In this document: in pieces, positions 38,738-49,949 of the stretch
Position numbering within the stretch: the first letter of the stretch is position 1
Layout: every line of letters begins with the position of its first letter
Assembly (NCBI RefSeq): GCF_021155765.1
Contig: NC_060113.1
Span: forward strand, 346,501-410,500
Source: Diprion similis
Taxonomy: Eukaryota > Arthropoda > Insecta > Hymenoptera > Diprionidae
Length of the DNA stretch: 64,000 nucleotides
Direction of reading: 5' to 3'
Program-made: the position numbers and the translations under genes
The notes under the pieces: generated by a model
Seen by the model: only the letters and a program-made list of their open reading frames with translations
Told to the model about the DNA's origin: nothing
Database searches by the model: none

Positions 38738-41700
38738 CTAGCGGCATTCCCAAACCTTTACCGTCTGATCCACGCTACCGCTTACCACGTATGGATGGCT
38801 CTTGTGAAAATCTAGAATACAAGAGACGATGTATATCATGTCTCTATTCTCATAACCGCTCAAGGGCCAGCCCACTTGTTATTACAATATTCGCTCCAAT
38901 ATCTAATTAAAAAATTGAGGAATCTAAAAAAACTCACCAACAGACGTGCAGAAGTGCATGTGTGCCTCAAGCGTCTTCATGGACCGTTTGTTGCGGGTGT
39001 CCCATACCCGCAGCGTCTTATCATCTGATGCACTGACTATATATTTACCACCTGGATGGAACACTATTCCACGCACCCAGTTATCATGCCCTTGGAGAGT
39101 GAATAGACATACCCCAGCCCCAACATCCCACACGCGTATTGTCTTGTCCCGGGATCCAGATGCTAGGAAGGGTCCCTCGTGTGCCCCTTTATTGTCTGCT
39201 CCAGCCGCGGCGTTGATGGCCCCACGCGATGTTTCCGGGGCCCATGCGATACACTCCACAACATGATCGTGGTCCCTGAGTTCAACCTGTAAGAAACCAA
39301 ATAAAGTTTACATCATGTTATTTACAGGATTGATTATTTATCAGATAAAAATTGATGGAGGGCATAATTAAGGAACATTTTCAGTACCTTGGTTTCTTTA
39401 GTTGCAACGTGCCATACCCTGACAGTCTGGTCGTTCGAGCAGCTTGCAATTAGTTCGCCGCAAGGACTCACCCGTGCCATACGCACCCATTCCCTATGCC
39501 CCACAAGCGTTTTTACACAATAACCGGTAGCAACCTGTGACCAAAAAAAATAGAAAATATTAAATCGTTCGTCACATACAATCCTTTTTCTAAGAGAAAT
39601 ATTAAGAAAAATAAGATAACCGCTTTGCGGTGTAAATTTTGCCCCCTACTTCTTACCTCCCACATTTTTATGGTCTTGTCCCGTGAGGCGCTGACAATAA
39701 AATCTCCTTGCGGCATGAATGCTACTGAACTAACGTTATGGTCATGCCCGTGCATCGTCTTAATACAGGCAAATGACTGTTGAAAGTCCCACAGCTTGAT
39801 TGACATGTCAGCGCTGCAGGATACCAAGAGCTTTCCGGTAGTATCGAATGCAATATCTTGAACACTGTCCGTGTGGCCTTTGAGTGTTCGCTCAAACTCG
39901 CCGCTTTCGAAATCCCAGACCTAGGGAATATTAATAATTCAAATTGTGCAGGTACACATGAGATACACACGTGGGAGTTATCCAGTTTAAAAGGTTCAAA
40001 ATCAAGTATATTTAGACGTGATTTGGTGGTATTATTAGGTAAGAATGGTCAAGGAGATCCTACTTGCACATATCATATTAAATTGTGAAACTCACCTTGA
40101 GCGTGGCGTCTTCACTGGCAGAAACCATAAGGCTAAATACTGGGTGGAAAATTACTCTGTTTACAGGCGCCCTGTGCCCAGAGAGACAGAACTTTTCAGG
40201 TGGCCTCGGAATCCATTCGGTTGGTGATCTCTTACCCCTAGTCGGCGCTCCCTCAATAAATTCTTTTTCTGCCTCTGATAGTTTCGACTCGAGTTCCATG
40301 ACCTATAAATATGAAATAAAATTGGTTGATTTCATTGTGTAACATTTATGACCTAAGGTATCCAGTTGATGTGAATCGATATTACATGCATACCTTCTTT
40401 TGTAGCCTTATGACTGAAGTCCACTTCTTCTCGAGCAACCCACCGTATTTCCGCTCCACCTCACCAGGCATGTCAGCTTCCTTCTTAAACGCTTCCAGGG
40501 CATCTTGATATCCGTTGCTACTCAGATAGTCTGCAATCGCCTTGTTTCTGCAATGTAAATGATATTTTTACTCATTTATTATTTTATCTTATTCCTTATA
40601 AAGCACCGCAGACTTATACTGTACCTGTTGAGGATATACTCGTGCAATGAATTGGAAATTTTTACCAGCTAGTCTAGTAGGTTGTACGAAGAGGACTGGG
40701 GTATTTCAAGTGAATTTTCAATAAATATTCTTAAACTGTAGAGCAATATAAGCATGGACCATCTGCAACTTTTGGCTAGATAAACAAAAGTTTAACTCTC
40801 CTCTCAAACTAATCCAAGTAAGTGGACTTTTTGTGGGTAGCGGATATGTTTTGGAAAAGTATAATTTTATCACAAAAAATATTTTTTAATAATATGTATT
40901 GTATACTTGATGATGATTCCAGTTTTAAGCTTGCACAAATAAATTTTACGGGTAGAAGGATTTTGCAGCAGCGTAATTTCTTTACATTTCATTAAACGGT
41001 ATAATTAAAATTTGAAAAAAAAAATTAAATATTCTTATGGATTGGGAAAATCTGAAACAATACAAGATGCAAAGCTCCTATCCATCATACCAAACGTTAA
41101 AAAGTGAATTTTACTACAATGGATTTTCGGAACAATTTTGTTATACTAAAACCCTAACTTTAGATCTAACAATAAGTTAAGCCAGGGGTCGAGTTGTAAA
41201 CCAATCATCGAAAATACGTTTATACTTCCGTCAATGATAAATTTCGGAAGAGATGGAATGGAAATCGGGATAATCACAATGTTCAACTTGAACGTGTGTT
41301 TCCCGAATTATTTGGCTTTCCGCTGTGTTCCAACTTGCTTTGAAACCCTTAGGAATGCGTTGGAAAACACCGGCTACCACCTGCGCAATCGATCTGTCTT
41401 TATATCCTGCAGCATCAATGAGTAAGCGAAGTATCGTAGTATAATTCCTGTCTACAGGCGGTAAGCACCGGGTGGAAAGGTTGAGGGTGACGTCAGTCAG
41501 GGTGGGTGGGTGGGTCGAGAACCACCACGCGGATACGCGGCCGGCGTCGGCGCGACGGCAGAGGGATGAAGGGGAGCGTGTTATTGATCCCTTTCAGGAT
41601 CGCATCCCTCCGTGACGCCCGCGCACGACTGAATAATAATAAAGTGTGGCTGCCGACTGGATGAACAGGCGGATGGCTAATATAAAACTACTGCAGCGAG

Positions 41701-41762
41701 ATAGCGAGAAACATAGAAACTTACAACTCCTCCCGCTGACGTTGAGACAAGACCATTTTCAT
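38738..41762 (-). CDS. Lis-1: Lissencephaly-1 homologue (PAFAH1B1), dynein regulator
   Basis: WD40 protein that binds cytoplasmic dynein and controls nuclear migration, spindle positioning and neuronal transport. Seven coding exons on the minus strand: 41725-41762, 40394-40547, 40096-40302, 39657-39920, 39388-39534, 38938-39286 and 38738-38811. All borders are GT-AG, and the joined frame is 410 residues, the normal family length. The first coding exon is only 38 nt and encodes [12 protein letters not shown] plus a split Leu codon. The LisH domain (about 7-39) with [14 protein letters not shown] is followed by a coiled coil (about 56-85) and seven WD40 repeats ending in the conserved [11 protein letters not shown]. 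Intron 1 is 1.18 kb and contains a CRE-like TGACGTCA at 41488. The gene is head to head with ERAL1, about 3 kb apart. Confidence 0.97.
41488..41495. promoter_or_regulatory. CRE-like palindrome TGACGTCA
   Basis: A perfect 8-bp CREB/ATF consensus in GC-rich DNA inside Lis-1 intron 1, followed by GGTGGGTGGGTGGG. Function is inferred from the motif only. Confidence 0.35.
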
Positions 41763-44720
41763 GATCCTCGGATGACCTGGATAATCCTTAGTAACTCGGG
41801 TGCAGATCGGGGCTTCAAGGACCTCACCGCAAACTTCGGGGCTCCTCCAGCCTCGATTCAGTGCTCTGCCGCGGACGTCATCATCTGTAAGCAGATAATG
41901 AAGTCGCGTTGGTTACCCCGAGAAAATCACAGCATCCCCCCTCCTCCTGCCACTCCGGCACGCCATCCGTTCGGTTATTCGCCTAGAGCGATGCGGATAG
42001 GATCAGTTTATGAATTAGAAGTAATCAATTTGTGTTGCTCGTTTTATTGTTTACACATAACAATAGGTGTGAATATATTCGAATACATTCGCGAAGAACG
42101 CTACGCCGCGTAACTTACACCCCGCATTAGCCGAGCAATTTGATTTAATCCACGCAGTCAATTTTATATAACTAAAATAATATCCATTGACACTTTCACC
42201 TGTATCTCGTGTCCTCGACCACCATCCGGCGATCGACGATCGCCAATTCATAAATTAAAACCGAATGAGTAGGGTAACCGCGAAGGTGGGACAAACGAGC
42301 GATTCGGTGTCACTCGCCAATTCTTCTTACGTCATGCAAGAATTTTAGCAACGAATGGAACGATTTCCGTACTCCTGGCGCACGTTTCGCACATGTGCGT
42401 GCCGTTTAGACTTTTCTGAAGCCTCGGACGCACGACTATTATATCTTAATTCCAATACCCACGTGCCGAGGACAGCCGTTCGTAAGTGCATACATAAAAT
42501 TGTAAATCGTGAAGAAATATCTCGCAAAAGAGGTTTGGACACAATTTTCACTAACAAACACGTTAGTTTTTATACACAATAATTCCATATTGACTTGCTG
42601 ACGAGACGGCGTGAAAATCCATGCCAAAAGTTGCAGGAGATGCAAATCGAAGACGAAACATGGACGTGTGCGAAATTCGTAAATTCTCGAGTAAACATTG
42701 AAATTTGGAGACCTTGATGACGAGTCGCGGTCTCCGAAGAAGGGCGCCTAGCCGTCGCCCCCGCATGCCACGCGACAATCAATACCTATCCGACAACATC
42801 GGATGCGCTGGAAGCAATCGGTACCACGTTCGAAAAAGGAGTTGATTTTTGACGCGAGAGACGACTACTATCAGCAGCTTGCGAATTATCTATGATTCAT
42901 TTCACGTGGTAGAGGAGAAGCAAAGAAAAAAAAAACTACAACAAATCGCGACACGAAACAATATCCTTTCATTGTTTACAACTCTTTCGATGACGTTATT
43001 ATCATTGTACACTTGTTATAATCATTCGATGAAGAAATTTTTTAGGTATGTACGTAGATATGGAGGCATAGCGCAAAACAAAATTACCTTCCACCAATAA
43101 GGGAGAATTCCGTTGATTGAAGAGCCTGTAACTCGATGCGGGATATTCTGCGGTATGATTGATGAGGCGCAGAAAATTAATAGATGTTTGCAAGCGACAA
43201 AAAGCATCAGAATATAGCTCTGGCGACGAACCGCGAGACGCGCACGTTGACAGCGCTAACAGCTGATCTCAGGTGGCAATGGGGAGGGAGGAAGGGAGGG
43301 CAGGCTATACGCTGTCAAAATTAAAACGCACACATACTCCGATTCGACGTTTCGAATCGATAAGGGATGTGAAGCGAGTCTTTGCGAAAGCGAAATTGAT
43401 CTGGATCGACAGAACTACGGACCAAGGGTTCGGTACCACGTTCTTGATAGACGGTCATCTCAATCCAACGTACCGCGCAAGCCATAGCTTGGCGAAAAAA
43501 TCAATTCCAAGAAGAGAGACGTGAAACTTTGTTCGTAAACCTCTGACAGCGGATCGGGGGCGCAGGGGGAGGCCTGAGATAATTTTCTTTCAGCCCCTTT
43601 GCTCGGAGGTAATAAATCTCGAGAGTTGCGATTCGGAGGTAAATTCGTGTGAATATAATCGCAAGAAAAATTAAAGAACCGTTTTGTTGTACATACGCAG
43701 ACCACGGCCATTTTGATAGGACCCGTTGACGTCTGGCGATGAAAACGTAACGGATTATCGAATATATTCGACTAAAACTACCGCTAAATGTACGCTGAGT
43801 CAAACTGGCAGGTCAATACTCACAGTAATCACGACAATTCGGCGTCAGAACGCTTTCGAACTACTGAAAATCACTCGACAACCGGGATACACAAACGTCC
43901 GGAAGCTTTTCACGATCACTTCCACAGACCAGACTGCTCGCAAGGTGGCGCGGAGCGCCTCAGGGCGCATGCGCCATCTTTTCTCTTACTCACCCCCAAA
44001 CTTAGAGCATATACTGCAGGAGGGAGCTAGTCATCCCATCGACCTCCGGAAAAGCGCAGGCGAAGTGACGAGAGAGAAAGATTTATATTGAGGTTACTCC
44101 ATTTCTCTCACTCTGCATTTGATTGGCTGAGAGCAAACGTATCGACCAATCAGGTGTGGAGCGAAAGAGACAGATTATTAACAGAATATACATCTCTCTC
44201 TCTCAATTCTCCGTTACACTTTCTGTACACGCGAAGCTACCTCCAATAATATGTGCTTTAAGCCCCCTGAAGCCGACGAATTCCCCAAGTGTTTCCGGGT
44301 ATCGCGCGCCATCTTTCCATCGTCGTTTAAATCGATCCTTCGGAGATGTTTTTAAGTGTTGGTTCCAACAACTCCTTTCGAAAATACGATTACTGAATGC
44401 ATTCGGCAATTAAACTCCTTCGGAAAGTAATGTTGGATAAGATATTCTTTGGTCCCGTACATATCTGCACGTCTTTTCTCCAGTCCCTTCTCCACTGATC
44501 TCTAGCGACTCGCCATCTACACTGTTGATCATCACTCTCACCAGCCATCCGTGCCGGCCCGACGGTAGCGACGTAGTAGGCACGTATAGATTCATACATA
44601 CACGTATGAACAGCAAAACATGCTGAGATTTTCGGTGATTTGTGAACTTTGTAATCCGATTTACATCGTTGCCTTGTCAGTATAAAGACTGTTATAAATA
44701 CGCGACTCGCCGAGGTCCAA
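41763..44720. other. Bidirectional spacer between Lis-1 and ERAL1
   Basis: Holds the 5' ends of two divergent genes: Lis-1 (-, ATG at 41762) and ERAL1 (+, ATG at 44721). No further coding exon is supported. About 43.93-43.98 kb is GC-rich and has a perfect GCGCATGCGC palindrome. TATAAA (44681) and TATAAATA (44693) lie so close to the ERAL1 ATG that, if they are real TATA boxes, the leader would be only a few bases. Non-coding Lis-1 first exons may be present but are not resolvable. Confidence 0.5.
43965..43974. promoter_or_regulatory. NRF1-type palindrome GCGCATGCGC
   Basis: Perfect ten-base palindrome matching the core of the vertebrate NRF1 binding site (insect relative: erect wing). It sits in the spacer between Lis-1 and the mitochondrial GTPase gene ERAL1, about 750 bases upstream of the ERAL1 start. 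The motif is seen; a regulatory role is inferred. Confidence 0.45.
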
Positions 44721-45921
44721 ATGTTCTTGTTCTGGAGAGGCTCGATTCGAGTAATAAAGTCGAGTACACGGAGCACCTCTGTACAAGCAGCTAGGTTATA
44801 CAGCGCTGAACGACTTGAGGAATACGATGCCCCGGTTTCAGCGGACGATAATTTCACCAGCGTACGTCGGGACGAATTCAAATCTTTGAGAATCGCGATA
44901 TTCGGACTACCGAACGCGGGAAAGAGTACTCTTATTAACCAGCTGATTCATCATCAGGTACAAGGAAAGCATTGAAATGGAATGAAATAACCAATTAAAA
45001 TTATTGTTGTCGCTAACATATCTGCTATCAACCAGGTATGTGCGGCGTCAATGAAACCGCACACAACCCGCTCGGCATGTCGTGCCGTCCTTCACACAGA
45101 CACCACAGAGTTGGTGTTTGTAGACACGCCTGGCGTCGTAACGACCCAAGAAGTCAAACGTCTCAACTTGGAGAGTAGCTTCCAAAGTGACCCTGAAGTG
45201 GCTGTGAAAAAGGCAGATATTGTCGGTGTTCTCCATGATGTATCCAGATCCCGATTTAGACAAGAAATAAGTCCACAAGTACTAAACCTGTTGAAGAACT
45301 TGGATTCTGATACGCCAACTTTATTATTAATGAACAAAGTTGATCAGATAAAGAATAAACGAAAGTTATTAGATTTTGTCCGTCACTTAACTGGCGAAAA
45401 TGGATGGCCAAACTTTACAGATATCTTCATGTTGTCTGCATTGGAAGGGGACGGAGTCTCAGATTTAAGGGTAAGTAATCAATTATTGTAATGCTGTGAT
45501 TCTGTATACTATTTCATACGACATTTATTAACGCCATGCTGGAAATTAGGAATACCTCCTTGTTTCGGCAAAACCTCGAGACTGGGAATACGAAAAAGAT
45601 ACTTTAACTGATCAAAAACCAGAAGAAATGATCGTACGTATTGTACGTGGCAGCCTCCTAGATGTTCTTCCTGAAGAAATACCATACAACCTGGATATCC
45701 AGATCGAATATTACAATGTCTGCAAGGATGGGAGCATCAATACCGTTGTTTTGATCGATTGTCCCACTGAACGATTGTACAAGTTGATTCTTCGTAAAAT
45801 CACAAGCAAGTTGAAATATATAGCTATGAACGTAGAACAAGCACTAAGTAAGAATCTTCAACAGACCGTCAGAGTAAAATTGGTTTTCCAGCCAAAAAAA
45901 GTAATTAGTAAAAGTAAATAA
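44721..45921 (+). CDS. Eral1: Mitochondrial Era-like GTPase (ERAL1)
   Basis: Era-family GTPase that in mitochondria chaperones small-subunit rRNA during mitoribosome assembly. Three exons, 44721-44957, 45036-45470 and 45550-45921, give 347 residues. The first 30 residues are rich in Arg and Ser and nearly free of acidic residues, ending RLYSAE, as expected of a mitochondrial presequence. G motifs are complete: G1 GLPNAGKST (62-70), a TTR switch I (89-91), G3 DTPG (109-112), G4 NKVD (179-182) and G5 SAL (213-215). The C-terminal half aligns with the Era KH region (AKPRDWEY, PEEM, LPEEIPYN). However, the usual IGxxG RNA-binding loop is replaced by LILRKITSKLKYIA, with no Gly-x-x-Gly. The protein is shorter than human ERAL1 (437). 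AATAAA at 46018 follows. Tail to tail with the sulfotransferase gene, 182 bases between stops. Confidence 0.95.
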
Positions 45922-46017
45922 GTAGGTATACAATTACGTAATAGCATCACCATGTATATAGGAACAGCAAAGTATTGATTATTCTTTTATATCTCCTTGT
46001 ACACTCCGTGGCAGTTC

Positions 46018-46023
46018 AATAAA
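46018..46023 (+). terminator. Polyadenylation signal AATAAA (ERAL1)
   Basis: Canonical hexamer 97 bases after the ERAL1 stop, in the narrow gap before the convergent sulfotransferase gene. Confidence 0.6.
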
Positions 46024-46103
46024 CTCTACCAACTGCATATGATTCGATTTCGATTTAGCGGCATCGATTTTTCCCCTCCAACTGCTCATCTTACAACTAG
46101 CCG

Positions 46104-48546
46104 TTATATACTTGTGATATTATTGTTATTTAGATTAGGGAAAGCGAAATCTGTGTCCTTGAGGTTTTTCGCTATCCACTCGTCCGCATCTGCCTCGAGC
46201 TCAGGTGTAAATGTATCCATCCATCCTCCAGTCTGTCCTTTCCGTATAAAACTCGTGTTCGCTATAACGCCGCACTCTTTCAATTCGGTCCCGTTTACGG
46301 ATGGATTTTTTCGAAAACTATTGAAATCCAAGTAATCAACCAGACTGAGTATCTGTTCCCGAGTCAGGCTTTTGCCCAAGAATTTGGCAACCTTCACGAT
46401 GGTTCCGGGTAAATCCTATAAAGGTTAAATCGTAGTTAAACACCAAAATGTGGAACACTGCTCAATGTTAAAACATACCATGTTCATATCCTCGTAATAA
46501 AGGAAAAGCAAATTCGGGTGTGTCCTCAATGCCCAAGCTTCCTTCAAATGCTCCCAGTATGGTGACCACGTTGCTGAAAAGTGAAAGTCAACGGTAAAAG
46601 CCTATGACTTGGCATTTTTGTCTTGGAATTCCTGGAGAATTTTCGAAAACCTAAAGAAAGTGACTAAACACTTTGAGAAAGTGCCAAACTTGTAAAGCAT
46701 ACAAATCACAAAACGACGACGCGCTTACCGTCCGAGCCAACGCTAAATACACGTTCCGTTAACTCATATTTGTCGATAATATTATGTATATGTCTTCTTC
46801 GCGGAGAAAGAGTAGTTATTATTTTGAAACTCACTTAAATCGTTCCTGAAGCACTCCCAAAACGCTGGGAAGTCACCAACGTACCCCTGGGTTTTGAAAA
46901 GTCTGTTCAAATGAAACCAGGAAACTGCAACATCCTTCGGATTTCTGGCAACGTAGAGAACCTGCACTCGCAATATTTCAACAAGATTGAAATGAACGAT
47001 CTCGACCGAAAGCGTACAGAGTGGAAAAAAATGATGTGTCACCGTTCATTAAGAGATGATTCTTCAGGTCGAGATCGGTGCAAATTCTGAAAGATATGCT
47101 CCCGCGATATTGATCTTGATCTTGATTATCAAGGTCAAATAGGGTCAGATAAATTTACGATACAAAAAAGTTCTACTAGCTGAGAAGAACTAATTCGATA
47201 ATACTCGAAAAAAATTACAAATCGGCATTCCACCGAAATGTTAAATTATCTAGCGAATTCTCGTTATCTGTCAGTTTGACAAACGAATTTTCAAGTCTCT
47301 GGTACACAAGTTATGACCTAAGTGGTAAAAAAGCGTCTTTAAGGCTAACAGAAAATGATACATAGAAAACCAAGGAACGTCAGATGGAACATGGCTGACG
47401 GACACAAGTATTCAGATGATCTTGACACTTTGTTAATGTTTCTATTTCTGTTAGTCTTGAGGACGATAATTTTACCACTTATTCTCAGGTCATAACTCAT
47501 GTACCACAGTCTCGAAAATCCTTTTGTCAAACTGACAGATGACGAGAGTTCGCTAAATAATCTAACAACCCGTTGGAATGTCGATTTGTAATTTTTTCCT
47601 AATTCTATCGAATTTTTTATACGTTCAAAGACCGTTTCCTGTAAAAACGACTTACCTGCGAGCCATGGTTCCTCTCAGTGATTAAAACTCTTTAGCATCA
47701 TAAAATTTTTTATCCCCATTTGACCTTGACAATAAAGATCAAGCTCTATTTCGCGGGGGCATATCTTTCAGGGTTTTGGCCGATTTCGACCTGAGGAATC
47801 ATCTAGTCAAACGGCGGCCAATAACTTTTTACACCCTGTACAACGATCATCGTGTAACTGACCTTGCACCCAACGTCGAGCAGGCCAGGCAGCAAACTGA
47901 AGGGGAAATGTGATTTAATGAATCTCGGGGATGGTGCATCCTTGAAGAATTTGTACCCAGGCACCGCGACTTGCCTACAACGCGCTACCATTACTGGATC
48001 ATCTTTTACAGCATCAACGAGTTCCTCAATCACTTCGGGATGCGCACATAGGCTTAGCCTGGAAGAAAACGACGGCGAATCAGTTTCAATATCCACTTTG
48101 CAGCACCTACCTAAAACCATCTGCATATAGAGGAAAACGAGAACGAGTTGGCCTACTCAAAAAACGGAAATCTTGTCGTCAGATCCACTTTTCGCGCTGT
48201 CTCGAAGTCCAAGTCGTTAGATATCAACCACACTAGTTCCTGGGTCCAGGTGGTTCCTGATCGACAAGCCAAATGGTTGATTACAGTGTTTACGCTCTAG
48301 TCGTTTCCCGTAATAATGAAGGGGTAAAAACGGAATACCTGATCTTGGGAAAGAGACGACCCAAGTATCACTCGGTCGAGCTTGGAAGTTATAGAAATGT
48401 TTTCCTTGTTCGACGTATTGTTGTGGAAAAAGCCACTTCTTCTCACCGACTTGAACCCATCCAGTTCTTTCGCCACGAAACAAAGACAGCATTCTTTCGG
48501 TTTTTTTTGGGTCTAAACGCTGATACGCGGGCGGCTCGCGACTCAT
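46104..48546 (-). CDS. Cytosolic PAPS-dependent sulfotransferase (SULT type)
   Basis: Transfers sulfate from PAPS to small hydroxyl or amine compounds (phenols, steroids, amines); the substrate cannot be told from sequence. Six exons on the minus strand: 48339-48546, 48157-48256, 47863-48058, 46835-46961, 46479-46573 and 46104-46415, all GT-AG. The joined frame is 345 residues, normal for insect members. Motifs: the PAPS phosphosulfate loop SFPRSGTTW (65-73), catalytic His 153 in FIKSHFPFS, the 3'-phosphate site RNPKDVAVSW with R174 and S182, and a C-terminal RKGQTGGWMDTFTPE. In the last motif Gly replaces the Asp usually seen in RKGxxGDW. No signal peptide, so cytosolic. The 901-base intron between exons 3 and 4 contains a large foldback element. 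Confidence 0.94.
47054..47804. mobile_element. Foldback element with long inverted arms, inside a sulfotransferase intron
   Basis: The two halves are imperfect inverted copies. AGATGATTCTTCAGGTCGAG at 47054 pairs with TCGACCTGAGGAATCATCT ending at 47804. Further in, CTGAAAGATATGCTCCCGCG pairs with CGCGGGGGCATATCTTTCAG, and deeper segments (TTACAAATCGGCATTCCACC, CTGTCAGTTTGACAAA, GGTAAAA) also find their reverse complements. Arms are about 290-350 bp around a centre near 47.4 kb. No transposase-like ORF is present. This fits a non-autonomous foldback or long-TIR MITE. The transcribed intron could form a long hairpin. Confidence 0.75.
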
Positions 48547-49720
48547 TTTTTAAGCGTACGTAGCTAAACACGCAACACAGGCTGTGCGAACCGTTTTTCA
48601 CTATCCCCGGTCTATCTAGGACTGAACAAGATGCTCTACACGACTTTCATTTTAGCTTAGAACCCGGGCTTCGAATCTCGAGTGTTAAATGAATCTTCTA
48701 GTTTCACAGAGATACGATTGGTGTGACTAATAAATGCAAAAGCGCAGTTTACACTCGTAATTGGTCGATCAAAATGCAAACTCAATCAGTTCGTTGCTAC
48801 AGTTGGTTTCATTCGGGGTTGAATTTCTCGATTTCTTAGCAGCGATGCGAACTTGAAAGATTAACAAACGATACTGAAATTTGACGGTGGAGTTGATGGC
48901 ATACGGGTCATTATGCTACTTTCACCAGAAAGAAATTTTCACTTTCGCTACCAGCTGAAGTGGGGCCTTCTGTTCATCGTCGTATGCGCAATATCATTCT
49001 GTCATTATTTGCATCATGTCGAAAACATTCTCTCTTCTACCCAACGGAATTTTTCCGTCCATTCGATTCAGACTGTAGTGAGTGCGGTGGAAGAGGTAAC
49101 GGATATTTGTCAAGACGGAGGTGCGCTTGAACACACAAGTCACTTGCAGTATCTTGATCAGCAATGAATATGTGCAAATCGCTATTACATTACTGTTAAC
49201 GATATAATTCTCGTAAACGAAACTTAAATTAGAAGCAAATAAATTGCAAAATATGATATACACTTTGACTGAGATTATTCCGCAGAATAAATACACAAAT
49301 TAGCAGTATGTTAAATGCTAGACGTGAGATACACTGCTTATATTGCTTAACTTACTGTATAATCGTTACCGATTTGGGCTTCATTACTTACGATCATTAG
49401 AGAATTCAGTGGAGAATTTTTGCGTGGCTATTGAATGTACCAAGGCTGTTAAGACTCCCTACCATTGTTTCAAATAGATTTTCGCATTTTCTTGGATACT
49501 TTCATTACAATTACAATGTATATATGGGCGGGTCTAGTTCATATCGTCCGTCCTCCAAACCTCGACGCTTCCAATGTTTTTCGTTTTGGGATTGTGCTAT
49601 ACTGCGTGACAGTAATTCTGACTTGGAAAAAAAAATTTCCGATTTTCTTTGCGGAGTTTTCAGCAAACTACGAAATACGAATACGAAAATGACGCTCAAA
49701 AATTGTGTAAACAAACTAAC
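48547..49720. other. Intergenic DNA, one unassigned plus-strand ORF
   Basis: It lies upstream of the sulfotransferase gene (-) and beyond the 3' end of the zinc-finger gene (-). A plus-strand ATG frame at 48913-49167 encodes 84 residues with an N-terminal hydrophobic stretch (LLFIVVCAISFCHYL). This looks like a type II membrane anchor, but nothing downstream continues it. The rest shows no coding or repeat signal. Confidence 0.35.
48913..49167 (+). CDS. Hypothetical small membrane protein or isolated first exon
   Basis: Unrecognised. An ATG-initiated frame of 84 residues: a short basic N-terminus (RNFHFRYQLKW), one predicted transmembrane stretch at about residues 18-32, and a polar tail. 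A donor-like GAG|GTAACG at about 49098 would end it as a first exon of a type II (Golgi-type) protein. No partner exon is visible downstream on this strand before the opposite-strand gene begins. It may be chance. Confidence 0.15.
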   Translation: MLLSPERNFHFRYQLKWGLLFIVVCAISFCHYLHHVENILSSTQRNFSVHSIQTVVSAVEEVTDICQDGGALEHTSHLQYLDQQ

Positions 49721-49726
49721 TTTATT
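49721..49726 (-). terminator. Polyadenylation signal (AATAAA on minus strand)
   Basis: TTTATT on the plus strand, 224 bases beyond the stop of the zinc-finger gene whose last exon ends at 49950. Confidence 0.5.
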
Positions 49727-49949
49727 TAGGAACTTTCAGTTACAGTCTCAGGGTAAATCAGTCTTTTAGTTACAATATATTGACAATTCACACGCCGGAG
49801 ATTTCGACATCATCGTGCTAAGAATTGACGTGATTGTTTCGCCATTCGAAAATATAGAACGCCGGCAAAATTGTATTTAAACTGCGAGTTAAATTATCAA
49901 TTAAAAAGAGGAACCAAACAAATAGTTCTCAAATTGAACGTGATAGGAA

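Noticed and set aside
40630-40672. Minus-strand segment reading SLHEYILNR that would splice in frame to the second Lis-1 coding exon
   Set aside because: The canonical first coding exon ([12 protein letters not shown]) is present at 41725-41762 and joins in the right phase to give the normal 410 residues.
47345-47530. 61-codon minus-strand frame in the sulfotransferase intron
   Set aside because: It lies in the centre of the foldback element and has no protein-like features.
49465-49692. Hydrophobic 75-codon plus-strand frame
   Set aside because: Starts at TTG, AT-rich composition explains the hydrophobicity, and no splice partner or family match is evident.
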